A program made the translations under genes and the position numbers. 64,000 bases of DNA from Sphingomonas sp. NFR15 (GTDB taxonomy: Bacteria; Pseudomonadota; Alphaproteobacteria; Sphingomonadales; Sphingomonadaceae), in NCBI RefSeq assembly GCF_900103265.1, contig NZ_FMWX01000006.1, positions 62,001 to 126,000 of the forward strand, written 5' to 3'. The notes under the pieces were generated by a model that worked only from the letters and a program-made list of their open reading frames with translations, had not been told where the DNA came from and ran no database searches. Position 1 is the stretch's first letter; each line of letters starts with the position of its first letter. Shown one piece after another: positions 8,003-15,554 of this stretch.

Positions 8003-8695
8003 TCAACCAATAGCCTCCGCGCCCCATAAAGGGTTGGAGACGGAGTTTAGAAAGGCTGCGTGGCGCGCAAGTTCCGCCTCGCTCGCGGCAAAGACGCGCG
8101 CCGGGCGAGCGATCCTGGGGGCGGTATCGACCAGAATCGGGCGTTCCTCGACGCGCTCCTCGGTGACCAGGCCAAGGCCGATCTGCCGGCCACCGGTCAA
8201 CTCGACATAGACTTGCGCGAGCAGTTGCGCGTCGAGCAATGCGCCGTGGAAGGTACGTGCGCTGCGATCGATGCCATAGCGCGAGCAAAGCGCGTCGAGG
8301 CTGTGCTTCGCGCCGGGGTGCCGGGTACGCGCGATGACGATCGTATCGACCATACGGTGCATGCCGATCAGCGGGCGTCCGCAACGGCCGAGCTCGCCGT
8401 TGAGGAAGCCGAAGTCGAACGTCGCATTGTGCGCGACGAGGGGTGCATCGCCCAGAAATTCGAGCAGGGCATCGACCCCATGCGCGAACAGCGGCTTGTC
8501 GGCGAGGAAGGCGTCGCTCAACCCGTGGACACGTTGCGCTTCGGCCGGCATCGTGCGTTCGGGGTGGAAATATGCGTGGAAGGAGCGTCCGGTCTCCACG
8601 CGGTTGAACATTTCGATACAGCCGATCTCGACGAGGCGGTCGCCATCGGCGAAGCTGAATCCGGTGGTTTCGGTGTCGAACACGATCTCGCGCAT
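8003..8695 (-). CDS. dnaQ: DNA polymerase III epsilon subunit (proofreading exonuclease)
   Basis: A 230-residue DEDDh 3'-5' exonuclease, the proofreading subunit of the replicative polymerase. All catalytic motifs are visible: Exo I D7-T-E9, Exo II with D94 in HNATFDFGF, and Exo III H150 and D155 in FHGALLDAQ. After residue 170 comes the short, poorly conserved tail that contacts the alpha subunit. It lies 7 bp downstream of coaE within the leftward maf-aroE-coaE-dnaQ run typical of alphaproteobacterial origin regions. Confidence 0.95.
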   Translation of the reverse strand: MREIVFDTETTGFSFADGDRLVEIGCIEMFNRVETGRSFHAYFHPERTMPAEAQRVHGLSDAFLADKPLFAHGVDALLEFLGDAPLVAHNATFDFGFLNGELGRCGRPLIGMHRMVDTIVIARTRHPGAKHSLDALCSRYGIDRSARTFHGALLDAQLLAQVYVELTGGRQIGLGLVTEERVEERPILVDTAPRIARPARVFAASEAELARHAAFLNSVSNPLWGAEAIG

Positions 8696-8702
8696 CGTGA
8701 TG

Positions 8703-9296
8703 TTATCCGCCTTTGCCGTCCCGCAGGCAAGCGATCACCGTAGCGACGGCGGCCTCGGTTTCGGCGATGCCGCCCCCGGTCGGGATGACGAAATCGGCGC
8801 GCGCGACCTTTTCGGCATTTGGCACCTGATGCGCCACGATCGCCTCGAACTTTCCGTCCGTCATGCCGGGCCGCGCCAGAACGCGGGCGCGCTGTACGGA
8901 ACTCGGCGCATCGACGACGGCGATACGATCGACCCCGGCTTCGCCCCCGGTTTCGAACAGCAACGGGATGTCGAGCAGCACGATCGGCGCATCCGCGTGA
9001 TCGTGCAGGAACGCCGCCCGCTCTTCCGCGACGGCGGGATGGACGATCGCCTCGAGCCGCTTGAGCGCAGGCGTGTCGGCGAGCACCGCCTTGCCGAGCC
9101 GCGCACGATCGACCCCGCTCGGCCCCGTCGTGCCGGGGAACGCCGCCTCGATCGCGCCGACCAATCGGCCGCCGGGGCCTTGCAGGCGGTGAACTACCGC
9201 GTCGGCATCGAACACAGGCACGCCGCTGCGCGCGAACATCGCGGCGACGGTGGATTTACCCATGCCGATCGAGCCGGTCAGGCCCAGTTTGATCAC
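8703..9296 (-). CDS. coaE: Dephospho-CoA kinase
   Basis: A 197-residue P-loop kinase that carries out the last step of coenzyme A synthesis, phosphorylating the 3'-hydroxyl of dephospho-CoA with ATP. The Walker A sequence GLTGSIGMGKSTV starts at residue 5, and the substrate-binding VFDADAVVH, VHPAVAEER and VLLDIPLLFETG segments follow in family order. It starts with GTG, overlapping the aroE stop by 4 nt (GTGA), so the two are translationally coupled. Confidence 0.95.
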   Translation of the reverse strand: MIKLGLTGSIGMGKSTVAAMFARSGVPVFDADAVVHRLQGPGGRLVGAIEAAFPGTTGPSGVDRARLGKAVLADTPALKRLEAIVHPAVAEERAAFLHDHADAPIVLLDIPLLFETGGEAGVDRIAVVDAPSSVQRARVLARPGMTDGKFEAIVAHQVPNAEKVARADFVIPTGGGIAETEAAVATVIACLRDGKGG

Positions 9297-10102
9297 GCCA
9301 GCAACAGCGCGCGCAGTTCCTCGTCGCGGTCGCGCGGGGGGGCCGCGCCGAAGAACAGTTCGAACGCGACCGCCGCCTGCCCGACGAGCATCTCCAGCCC
9401 ATCCACCGTCTCGAGTCCGCGCGCGTCGGCTTGGGCGAGCAACTCGGTTTCGACCGGTGCGTAGACGACATCATACACCAGCGCGTCGTCGGGGAGGGGA
9501 GACAGATCGATCTCGAGAGCGGGCTGGCCGACCATGCCGAGCGCGCTGGTATTGACGATGAGCGCCGCGGGCGGGATCGCGCTGCCCAGCGGCAACGCCT
9601 TGCCCTTCAAGCCGAACGCCGACAGCAACGCGGCCGCCTTCAGCACATTTCGGTTGAGCAAGGTCACCGGCCCGATGCCGGCACGCGCCAGCGCGAACAG
9701 CACCGCGCGCGCCGCACCGCCGGCGCCCACCACCACCGCCGGCTTGCCGGCCAGATCGCGATCGGAAATCGGCGCGTAGAAGCCGGCGGCATCGGTGTTC
9801 GTGCCGATCATCGCGCCGTCGGGCTGACGCAGCACGGTGTTGATCGCGCCGATCGACTCCCGGACGCCGCCAGGATCCTCGACATGATCGAGCGCGGTCT
9901 GCTTGTGCGGAATCGTGATGTTGCACCCACGCCAATCGGCATCCGTCTGCCGCTCCGCGAAATAGCCGGCGAGATCGTCAGGCAGGACATGACGCCGCGC
10001 ATAGCGCGCATCGAGACCGAGCGCGTCGATCCAGAAGCCGTGGATCAGCGGCGATTTCGAATGCGCGATCGGGTCGCCGATCACCTCCGCATACATCGTC
10101 AT
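9293..10102 (-). CDS. aroE: Shikimate dehydrogenase
   Basis: A 269-residue NADP-dependent enzyme that reduces 3-dehydroshikimate to shikimate in aromatic amino acid synthesis. Diagnostic elements are the N-terminal VIGDPIAHSKSPLIH shikimate-binding segment, the GCNITIPHKQ motif with the catalytic lysine, the VVVGAGGAARAV nucleotide loop and the C-terminal DGLEMLVGQA. The ATG at 10102 is preferred over the one two codons later because it overlaps the maf stop as ATGA. It is the second gene of the maf-aroE-coaE-dnaQ run. Confidence 0.95.
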   Translation of the reverse strand: MTMYAEVIGDPIAHSKSPLIHGFWIDALGLDARYARRHVLPDDLAGYFAERQTDADWRGCNITIPHKQTALDHVEDPGGVRESIGAINTVLRQPDGAMIGTNTDAAGFYAPISDRDLAGKPAVVVGAGGAARAVLFALARAGIGPVTLLNRNVLKAAALLSAFGLKGKALPLGSAIPPAALIVNTSALGMVGQPALEIDLSPLPDDALVYDVVYAPVETELLAQADARGLETVDGLEMLVGQAAVAFELFFGAAPPRDRDEELRALLLA

Positions 10103-10695
10103 GCCGTCATCACTCCCCGGACACGCAGATAGTCGAGCACTTGCAGCAGCGGCAGCCCCAGCACGGTGAACTGGCTGCCCTCGATCCGGGAGAACAATTG
10201 CGCGCCCGCTCCCTCGATCCGGTAGCAGCCGACACAGCCCGATATCGCTGGCCATTCCGCGTCGAGATAGCGCTCGATGAAGGCATCGGAAAGCGTGCGA
10301 ACGTGCATCTTCGCGCGATCGACAACCCGCCATACTGGGCGCCCCGCTTCGGCGATCACCGCCGCGCTGACGAGATCGTGGCGCTTGCCCGACAACCGGC
10401 GGAGATGGTCGGCGGCATTTTCACGCGATACCGGCTTGTCGAGCATCGTGCCGTCCTCGAGTTCGACGATCGAATCCGAGCCGAGCACCAGGGCGCCGGG
10501 CGCGCGCTGCGACACGCGCAACGCCTTCAGTTCGGCAAGCGCGTCGGCGAGGTCGCGCGCGGCGAGGCCCTCCGCCCGCAGCGCCGCTTTGGCGCTTTCT
10601 TCATCCACCCCCGCTGCGACGGCCTCGAACGGCACCAATGCCGCCGATAGCATCGCGCGGCGCGACGCGCTGTTCGAGGCCAATATCAACGTCAT
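10099..10695 (-). CDS. maf: Maf family nucleotide pyrophosphatase
   Basis: A 198-residue Maf protein, a housecleaning nucleoside triphosphate pyrophosphatase that hydrolyses modified or excess NTPs to the monophosphate. The fold signature is complete: LILASNSASRRAML at the N-terminus, the LVLGSDSIVE and LDKPVSRENA blocks and the C-terminal GCYRIEGAGAQLFSRIEGS. The ATG at 10695 forms an ATGA overlap with the ppsR stop. The exact nucleotide preference (dTTP/UTP versus m7GTP class) is not decided here. Confidence 0.93.
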   Translation of the reverse strand: MTLILASNSASRRAMLSAALVPFEAVAAGVDEESAKAALRAEGLAARDLADALAELKALRVSQRAPGALVLGSDSIVELEDGTMLDKPVSRENAADHLRRLSGKRHDLVSAAVIAEAGRPVWRVVDRAKMHVRTLSDAFIERYLDAEWPAISGCVGCYRIEGAGAQLFSRIEGSQFTVLGLPLLQVLDYLRVRGVMTA

Positions 10696-11501
10696 GCTTC
10701 CCCCCGTTCCGCGACCAGCGCGATGATCGCGGCGGCGGTTTCCTCGATCGATCGGCGCGTCACGTCGATCACCGGCCAGCCATTGTCGGCGAACATCCGC
10801 CGCGCCCACGCGACCTCCCGCGAGACTGCTTCATGATCGACATAGGCCGTCTCCGGCGCCTGGTTGAGCGACAAGAGACGGTTGCGGCGGACCTGAATCA
10901 ACCGGTCGGCGCTGGTCGTCAGCCCCACCACCAGCGGTCGCTTGAGCGCAAAGAGCACTGGCGGCGGTGGGCTTTCCACCACGATCGGGATATTGGCGGT
11001 CTTATAACCGCGGTTGGCGAGATAGATCGAGGTCGGCGTTTTCGAGGACCGAGACACACCGGCGAGGACGATATCGGCCTCCTCCCAGTCCTCCGAACCC
11101 AGGCCATCATCGTGCGCGATGGTGAATTGGATCGCGTCGACACGCGCGAAATAGGCGGCGTCCAGCATGTGCTGGCGACCGGGCCGCGCCTTCGCCTGCT
11201 GGCCGAGCAAGCTAGAGAGCGCTCCGGTCACCGCGTCGAGCGGCGCGACCGCGGGCAGGCCGAGCGCGCGGCAGCGCATCTCGAGATTGCGACGCGTCTC
11301 GCTGTTGACCAGCGTGAACAACACCAGCCCCGGATTCTGCGAAATCTCCTGAAGGATGCGTTCCAGGTGGCCCTCGGTTCGCACCATTGGCCAGAAGTGC
11401 CGGATCGTCTCGACGTCGTCATATTGCGCGAGCGCGGCCTTGGCGATGTTCTCCAGCGTCTCGCCGGTTGAATCCGAAAGGAGATGGAGGTGGAGCCGCA
11501 T
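10692..11501 (-). CDS. ppsR: Pyruvate, phosphate/water dikinase regulatory protein (DUF299)
   Basis: A 269-residue bifunctional kinase/pyrophosphorylase of the DUF299 family, which inactivates or reactivates PEP synthase or pyruvate phosphate dikinase using ADP and phosphate. It begins with LHLLSDSTGETL and has the P-loop-like AGVSRSSKTPTSIYLANRGYK. It is the first leftward gene beside the proposed origin, opposite hemE. The same pair flanks the published replication origins of Caulobacter and Rickettsia as far as I recall. It heads the ppsR-maf-aroE-coaE-dnaQ run. Confidence 0.92.
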   Translation of the reverse strand: MRLHLHLLSDSTGETLENIAKAALAQYDDVETIRHFWPMVRTEGHLERILQEISQNPGLVLFTLVNSETRRNLEMRCRALGLPAVAPLDAVTGALSSLLGQQAKARPGRQHMLDAAYFARVDAIQFTIAHDDGLGSEDWEEADIVLAGVSRSSKTPTSIYLANRGYKTANIPIVVESPPPPVLFALKRPLVVGLTTSADRLIQVRRNRLLSLNQAPETAYVDHEAVSREVAWARRMFADNGWPVIDVTRRSIEETAAAIIALVAERGEA

Positions 11502-11526
11502 CGGCGGGGCCTCAACGGGACAGAAG

Positions 11527-11535
11527 TGTGGATAA
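11527..11535 (-). other. DnaA box (perfect)
   Basis: The minus strand reads TTATCCACA, the consensus DnaA binding site, in the ppsR-hemE gap. Confidence 0.8.
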
Positions 11536-11635
11536 CATCGGGATCGTCGCTACCGTAACTTCGCACGCCAGCAAAGGCCGATCGAACGGTGGAAAATTCG
11601 CCACTTTCCCACAGTTCGGCGCACATCCGCCGATT

Positions 11636-11644
11636 TTATCCACA
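11636..11644 (+). other. DnaA box (perfect), inside a 13-bp palindrome
   Basis: The plus strand reads TTATCCACA. Its CCACA end is the left arm of the palindrome CCACAGCCTGTGG at 11640-11652, whose right arm starts a second, weaker DnaA-box-like site in the opposite direction. Confidence 0.8.
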
Positions 11645-11828
11645 GCCTGTGGAAAGCGGGTGCGACGGAATCGAATCCGAGGCGTTCGGCGGAGTCTCGC
11701 CCGTCAAGCTGTTGGCATTTCGGGGACGACCGCATAAGCCCCGGCTTCCACGCGCCAACAGCTTCAACATCCCTTTAGATTCTTCTTTATTGTAAGAGGT
11801 ACGCCGTGTTTGCGATCGAGATGACCCG

Positions 11829-12848
11829 GTGAAACCCTTGCTCGCGACCCTGCGCGGGGAAAAACAGGCCATCGCACCGGTATGGCTGATGCGGCAGGCG
11901 GGGCGCTATCTGCCGGAATATCGTGCGCTGCGGGCGGAGAAGGGTGGCTTCCTCGCGCTTGCGACCGATCCGGAGGCGGCGGCCGAGGTGACGTTGCAGC
12001 CGATCCGCCGCTTCGGATTCGACGGCGCGATCCTTTTTTCCGATATCCTGATGGTGCCGGCGGCGCTCGGCCAGTCGCTCAGTTTTGGAGCGGGGGAGGG
12101 GCCGGCATTGGCACCGCCGTTGCTTGGTCACACGCTGGCAGCGCTGACACCGAAACCTGCCTTTCTCGATCCGGTCTATGCCACGGTCCGCAACGTCGCC
12201 GCCGCCTTGCCGCCGGAGACGACGTTTCTAGGATTCGCGGGCAGCCCCTGGACAGTAGCCACCTATATGGTCGCGGGGCACGGGAGCCGTGACCAGAGCG
12301 AGACGCGCCGCTTCGCTTATGCCGATCCGGTGCGCTTCGGCGAGATCATCGATGCGATCGTGAGGATGACGATCGACTATCTTTCGCACCAGATCGGGGC
12401 GGGCGTCGAGACGGTGCAACTGTTCGATAGCTGGGCTGGATCGCTCAGCCCCGCGCAGTTCGAACGCTGGGTGATCGCGCCCAACGCCGCGATCGTCGCC
12501 GCGCTCCACGCGCGCCACCCGCAGATACCCGTGATCGGCTTCCCTAAAGGCGCCGGCGGCAAACTGCCGGCCTATGCGCGCGAGACCGCCGTCGATGCGC
12601 TCGGGCTCGACGAGACGGTCGATCCGCATTGGGCGGCGCTGAACCTGCCGGTCGGTCTGCCGGTGCAGGGCAATCTCGATCCGCTCGCGCTGATCGCCGG
12701 CGGTGCGGCATTGGAGGCGGCGGTGGCGAACGTGCTTGAGGCGTTCGCGGATCGCCCCCATATCTTCAACCTCGGGCATGGCATCCTGCAGGACACGCCC
12801 ATCGGAAATGTCGAGCGTCTGCTGGCGCTGGTGCGGAGAGCGCGATGA
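11829..12848 (+). CDS. hemE: Uroporphyrinogen decarboxylase
   Basis: A 339-residue cytosolic enzyme that removes four acetate carboxyls from uroporphyrinogen III to give coproporphyrinogen III in haem synthesis. The signature PVWLMRQAGRYLPEYR is at residues 17-32, and the FSDILMVPAALG, GFAGSPWT and FNLGHGI blocks follow. The start is GTG. It overlaps hemJ by 4 nt, forming a haem-synthesis pair next to the proposed origin, an arrangement conserved in alphaproteobacteria. Confidence 0.96.
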   Translation: MKPLLATLRGEKQAIAPVWLMRQAGRYLPEYRALRAEKGGFLALATDPEAAAEVTLQPIRRFGFDGAILFSDILMVPAALGQSLSFGAGEGPALAPPLLGHTLAALTPKPAFLDPVYATVRNVAAALPPETTFLGFAGSPWTVATYMVAGHGSRDQSETRRFAYADPVRFGEIIDAIVRMTIDYLSHQIGAGVETVQLFDSWAGSLSPAQFERWVIAPNAAIVAALHARHPQIPVIGFPKGAGGKLPAYARETAVDALGLDETVDPHWAALNLPVGLPVQGNLDPLALIAGGAALEAAVANVLEAFADRPHIFNLGHGILQDTPIGNVERLLALVRRAR

Positions 12849-13297
12849 ACTTCCTCGGCAACGCCTATCTTTGGGTCAAGGCGGCGCATGTCATTTTCGT
12901 GGTGTTCTGGATGGCCGGGCTGTTCATGCTGCCGCGCTATCTGGTCTATCATCAGGAAGCGCTCGGTAACCCCGAGGAGGCGGCGCGCTGGGCCGACCGC
13001 GAAAGCAAGATCCGCGCGATCATCCTGACCCCGGCGATGGTGCTGGTATGGGCCTTCGGGCTGCTGCTGGCGGCGAATGCGGGCCTGTTCAGCGGCGTGC
13101 CGGGGCTGGCATGGCTGCACGCCAAGCTGGCGCTGGTGATCGTCCTGACGGCCTATCACGGCTGGGCGGTGTCTTACGCGAAGAAGCTCGCGAAGGGACA
13201 GGCGACGCTGACCGGTCGGACGCTGCGGATGGTCAACGAGGTGCCGGCGGTGCTCGTGACGCTGATCGTCATTCTGGTGATCGTCCGCCCCTTCTGA
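12845..13297 (+). CDS. hemJ: Protoporphyrinogen IX oxidase HemJ
   Basis: A 150-residue inner-membrane protein with four predicted membrane helices, matching HemJ (UPF0093), the oxygen-independent-type protoporphyrinogen oxidase of bacteria lacking HemG and HemY. The first helix carries the conserved histidine in VKAAHVIFVVFWMAGLF. The lysine- and histidine-bearing LHAKLALV-YHGW segment lies in the third. The ATG overlaps the hemE stop as ATGA, so the two haem enzymes are translationally coupled. Confidence 0.92.
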   Translation: MNFLGNAYLWVKAAHVIFVVFWMAGLFMLPRYLVYHQEALGNPEEAARWADRESKIRAIILTPAMVLVWAFGLLLAANAGLFSGVPGLAWLHAKLALVIVLTAYHGWAVSYAKKLAKGQATLTGRTLRMVNEVPAVLVTLIVILVIVRPF

Positions 13298-13326
13298 CTT
13301 GACTTGGGTGCGCGCCGCACTTAGCT
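13298..13326 (+). promoter_or_regulatory. Candidate sigma-70 promoter for rho
   Basis: TTGACT at 13298-13303 and TAGCTG at 13321-13326 are 17 bp apart. The same layout (TTGACT, 17 bp, TAGC) occurs before mnmG. It would give a leader of roughly 120 nt before the rho ATG. The -10 match is weak, so this is a candidate only. Confidence 0.35.
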
Positions 13327-13451
13327 GTCCGATCAATGTTAACGCGCGGCGCCGTCCTGGCGACCGTTGTGTGGCATCCTGCCTCAGCCTCGTCGCGTAT
13401 CCCGCTGACTGACGCTCATTTTCCCAGCACATCTCGCTTCGGACGCCGTCA

Positions 13452-14708
13452 ATGCATCTCAAAGACCTCAAGAACAAGAAGCCCGCCGAACTCGTCGAGA
13501 TGGCGGAAGCGCTCGGCATTGAGAGCGCGTCGACGCTGCGCAAGCAGGATCTGATGTTCGCGATCCTCAAGGTGCAGGCCGAAAATGGCGATCAGATCAT
13601 GGGGCTCGGCACGATCGAGGTGCTGCCCGATGGCTTCGGTTTCCTGCGTAGCCCCGAGGCGAATTACCTCGCCGGCCCGGACGACATCTACATTTCGCCC
13701 AATCAGGTGCGGAAGTTCGGTCTGCGCACCGGCGACACCGTCGAAGCCGAGATCCGCGGCCCCAAGGACGGCGAACGCTATTTCGCGCTGACCAAGCTCA
13801 TTTCGGTCAACTTCGATGATCCGGATGCGGTGCGTCACCGGGTCAATTTCGACAACCTTACACCGCTATATCCAGAGCAGAAGCTCACGCTCGATCCGAG
13901 CGATCCGACGATGAAGGACAAGTCGGCGCGGGTGATCGACATCGTCTCGCCGCAGGGTAAGGGTCAGCGTACGCTGATCGTCGCGCCCCCGCGCGTCGGC
14001 AAGACCGTGATGCTTCAGAACATCGCCAAGGCGATCACCGACAACCATCCCGAGGTGTTCCTGATCGTGCTGCTGATCGACGAGCGGCCCGAGGAAGTCA
14101 CCGACATGCAGCGTTCGGTGAAAGGCGAGGTCGTCTCCTCGACCTTCGACGAACCCGCCACGCGCCACGTCCAGGTCGCCGAGATGGTGATCGAAAAGGC
14201 CAAGCGCCTCGTCGAGCATAAGAAGGACGTGGTGATCCTGCTGGACTCGATCACCCGCCTCGGTCGTGCCTACAACACCGTCGTTCCTTCGTCGGGCAAG
14301 GTGTTGACCGGCGGCGTCGACGCCAACGCGCTCCAGCGTCCGAAGCGCTTCTTCGGCGCGGCGCGCAACATCGAGGAGGGCGGGTCGCTCTCGATTATCG
14401 CGACCGCGCTGATCGATACCGGCAGCCGCATGGACGAAGTGATCTTCGAGGAGTTCAAGGGCACAGGCAACTCCGAAATCGTCCTTGATCGCAAGGTCGC
14501 CGACAAGCGTATCTTCCCGGCGCTTGATGTCGGCAAATCCGGCACGCGCAAGGAGGAACTGCTGGTCGATCAGAGCAAGCTCTCCAAGATGTGGGTGCTG
14601 CGCCGTATCCTCATGCAGATGGGCACGATCGACGCGATGGAATTCCTGCTCGACAAGATGAAGAACTCGAAGACCAACGAGGATTTCTTCGACAGCATGA
14701 ATCAGTAG
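13452..14708 (+). CDS. rho: Transcription termination factor Rho
   Basis: A 418-residue hexameric RNA helicase that ends transcription at Rho-dependent sites. It has the N-terminal Rho_N helix bundle ([17 protein letters not shown]), the RNA-binding cold-shock fold containing [23 protein letters not shown], and the RecA-like motor with P-loop APPRVGKT (K184), the [10 protein letters not shown] loop and the Q-loop/R-loop region [22 protein letters not shown]. It is standard length. A 154-nt gap follows hemJ, probably including its own promoter and a leader that could serve the known Rho autoregulation. Confidence 0.97.
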   Translation: MHLKDLKNKKPAELVEMAEALGIESASTLRKQDLMFAILKVQAENGDQIMGLGTIEVLPDGFGFLRSPEANYLAGPDDIYISPNQVRKFGLRTGDTVEAEIRGPKDGERYFALTKLISVNFDDPDAVRHRVNFDNLTPLYPEQKLTLDPSDPTMKDKSARVIDIVSPQGKGQRTLIVAPPRVGKTVMLQNIAKAITDNHPEVFLIVLLIDERPEEVTDMQRSVKGEVVSSTFDEPATRHVQVAEMVIEKAKRLVEHKKDVVILLDSITRLGRAYNTVVPSSGKVLTGGVDANALQRPKRFFGAARNIEEGGSLSIIATALIDTGSRMDEVIFEEFKGTGNSEIVLDRKVADKRIFPALDVGKSGTRKEELLVDQSKLSKMWVLRRILMQMGTIDAMEFLLDKMKNSKTNEDFFDSMNQ

Positions 14709-14780
14709 CCGAGAGCGGTCTGCTGCATGCTGCGGCAGGATTTGCTCCGGCCGGGCCGGCGAGGCCTCAGCCTCGACCCA

Positions 14781-14803
14781 CGACGCGGGCGTTGCCCGCG
14801 TCG
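14781..14803. terminator. Hairpin between convergent rho and ogt
   Basis: Arms 14781-14790 and 14794-14803 form a perfect 10-bp GC-rich stem with a 3-nt loop (GTT). It lies between the stop codons of two convergent genes, so it can act in both directions. No T-run follows on either strand. Confidence 0.5.
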
Positions 14804-14806
14804 CTG

Positions 14807-15274
14807 CTAAATCAGCCGTCCTTGCTCATGATCGAGCAACCACCGTTTCGTCGCCGTCCCTTGGCCTGCGGAATAGGCGCCGAGCGATCCGTCGGCGTTG
14901 GTCACGCGGTGGCACGGCACCACAATCGGCAGCGGATTGCGCGCGCAGGCCTGACCGATCGCCCGCGCGCCAGACCCGATCGAACGCGCCAGCGTGCCAT
15001 AGCTCCGTGTCTCCCCGAAGCCGATAGCCACCATCGCTTCGCGCATCGCCGTTCCGCGCGGGGTGGCCAGCGGGCTCAGTGGCAGATCGAACACGGTCAG
15101 CCGACGCGCGAAATATGCGGAAATCTGAGCAGCGCCCTCCGCAAGCGCACCGGTTCCCGCAACCTCGGGCTGCACGTCACGCTCAATAGTGATGGCATCG
15201 AGCCAATCGTTACCACCGTGGAGCCGCACCATGCCGATGGGCGTTGCGATCAGGGCGAAGTCGCGCGCATACAT
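14807..15274 (-). CDS. ogt: Methylated-DNA--protein-cysteine methyltransferase
   Basis: A 155-residue suicide repair protein that transfers the alkyl group from O6-alkylguanine to its own cysteine. The acceptor is C121 in IVVPCHRV. The preceding helix-turn-helix (FGETRSYGTLARSIGSGARAIGQACARNP) carries the arginine finger region, and the C-terminal GAYSAGQGTATKRWLLDHE is typical. No Ada-type N-terminal sensor domain is present, so this is the constitutive Ogt class. It is the only leftward gene between hemE and parB and is transcribed against its neighbours. Confidence 0.93.
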   Translation of the reverse strand: MYARDFALIATPIGMVRLHGGNDWLDAITIERDVQPEVAGTGALAEGAAQISAYFARRLTVFDLPLSPLATPRGTAMREAMVAIGFGETRSYGTLARSIGSGARAIGQACARNPLPIVVPCHRVTNADGSLGAYSAGQGTATKRWLLDHEQGRLI

Positions 15275-15324
15275 GTCACGATTATGGAGCGTTCGATCGA
15301 GGCGCTCAAGCGGAGGACGCGCGG

Positions 15325-15552
15325 ATGAAGATCAATGTCGAGGTCGAATGTACTCCGGAGGAGGCGCGGCGCGTGATGGGCCTGCCCGATTTCACGCCGG
15401 TGCATGAGAAATATATCGAGATGCTGACCAACTCGATGGAGGGTAATATCTCGCATGAGATGGTTGAAAACATGATGCGGAGCTGGGTGCCCGTTGGAGA
15501 CGCTGGTATGAATTTCTGGCGTAAGATGTTCGAGACATCGACGTCGAAATAG
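15325..15552 (+). CDS. DUF6489 family small protein
   Basis: A 75-residue acidic protein that I recognise as the small family (DUF6489) often found just before mnmE in sphingomonads; its function is unknown. It begins KINVEVECTPEEARRVMGLPDF and ends in a helical segment SWVPVGDAGMNFWRKMFE. The region resembles short phasin-like or polyhydroxyalkanoate-associated helices, but that is only an impression. A CGGAGG motif lies 8 nt before the ATG. The gap to mnmE is 2 nt, so they share an mRNA. Confidence 0.75.
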   Translation: MKINVEVECTPEEARRVMGLPDFTPVHEKYIEMLTNSMEGNISHEMVENMMRSWVPVGDAGMNFWRKMFETSTSK

Positions 15553-15554
15553 CC

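Larger units (their letters stand above)
11502..11828. other. Putative chromosomal replication origin (oriC)
   Basis: A 327-bp non-coding gap at the point where gene direction flips from leftward (ppsR) to rightward (hemE). Seen directly: two perfect DnaA boxes (11527-11535 minus strand, 11636-11644 plus strand), weaker box-like sites at 11605-11613 and 11648-11656, four GANTC (CcrM methylation) sites at 11668, 11673, 11692 and 11778, and an AT-rich tract at 11763-11799 in otherwise GC-rich DNA. The flanking order ppsR/origin/hemE and the nearby parAB and parS sites are those of known alphaproteobacterial origins. The hemE promoter must also lie here. Confidence 0.8.
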
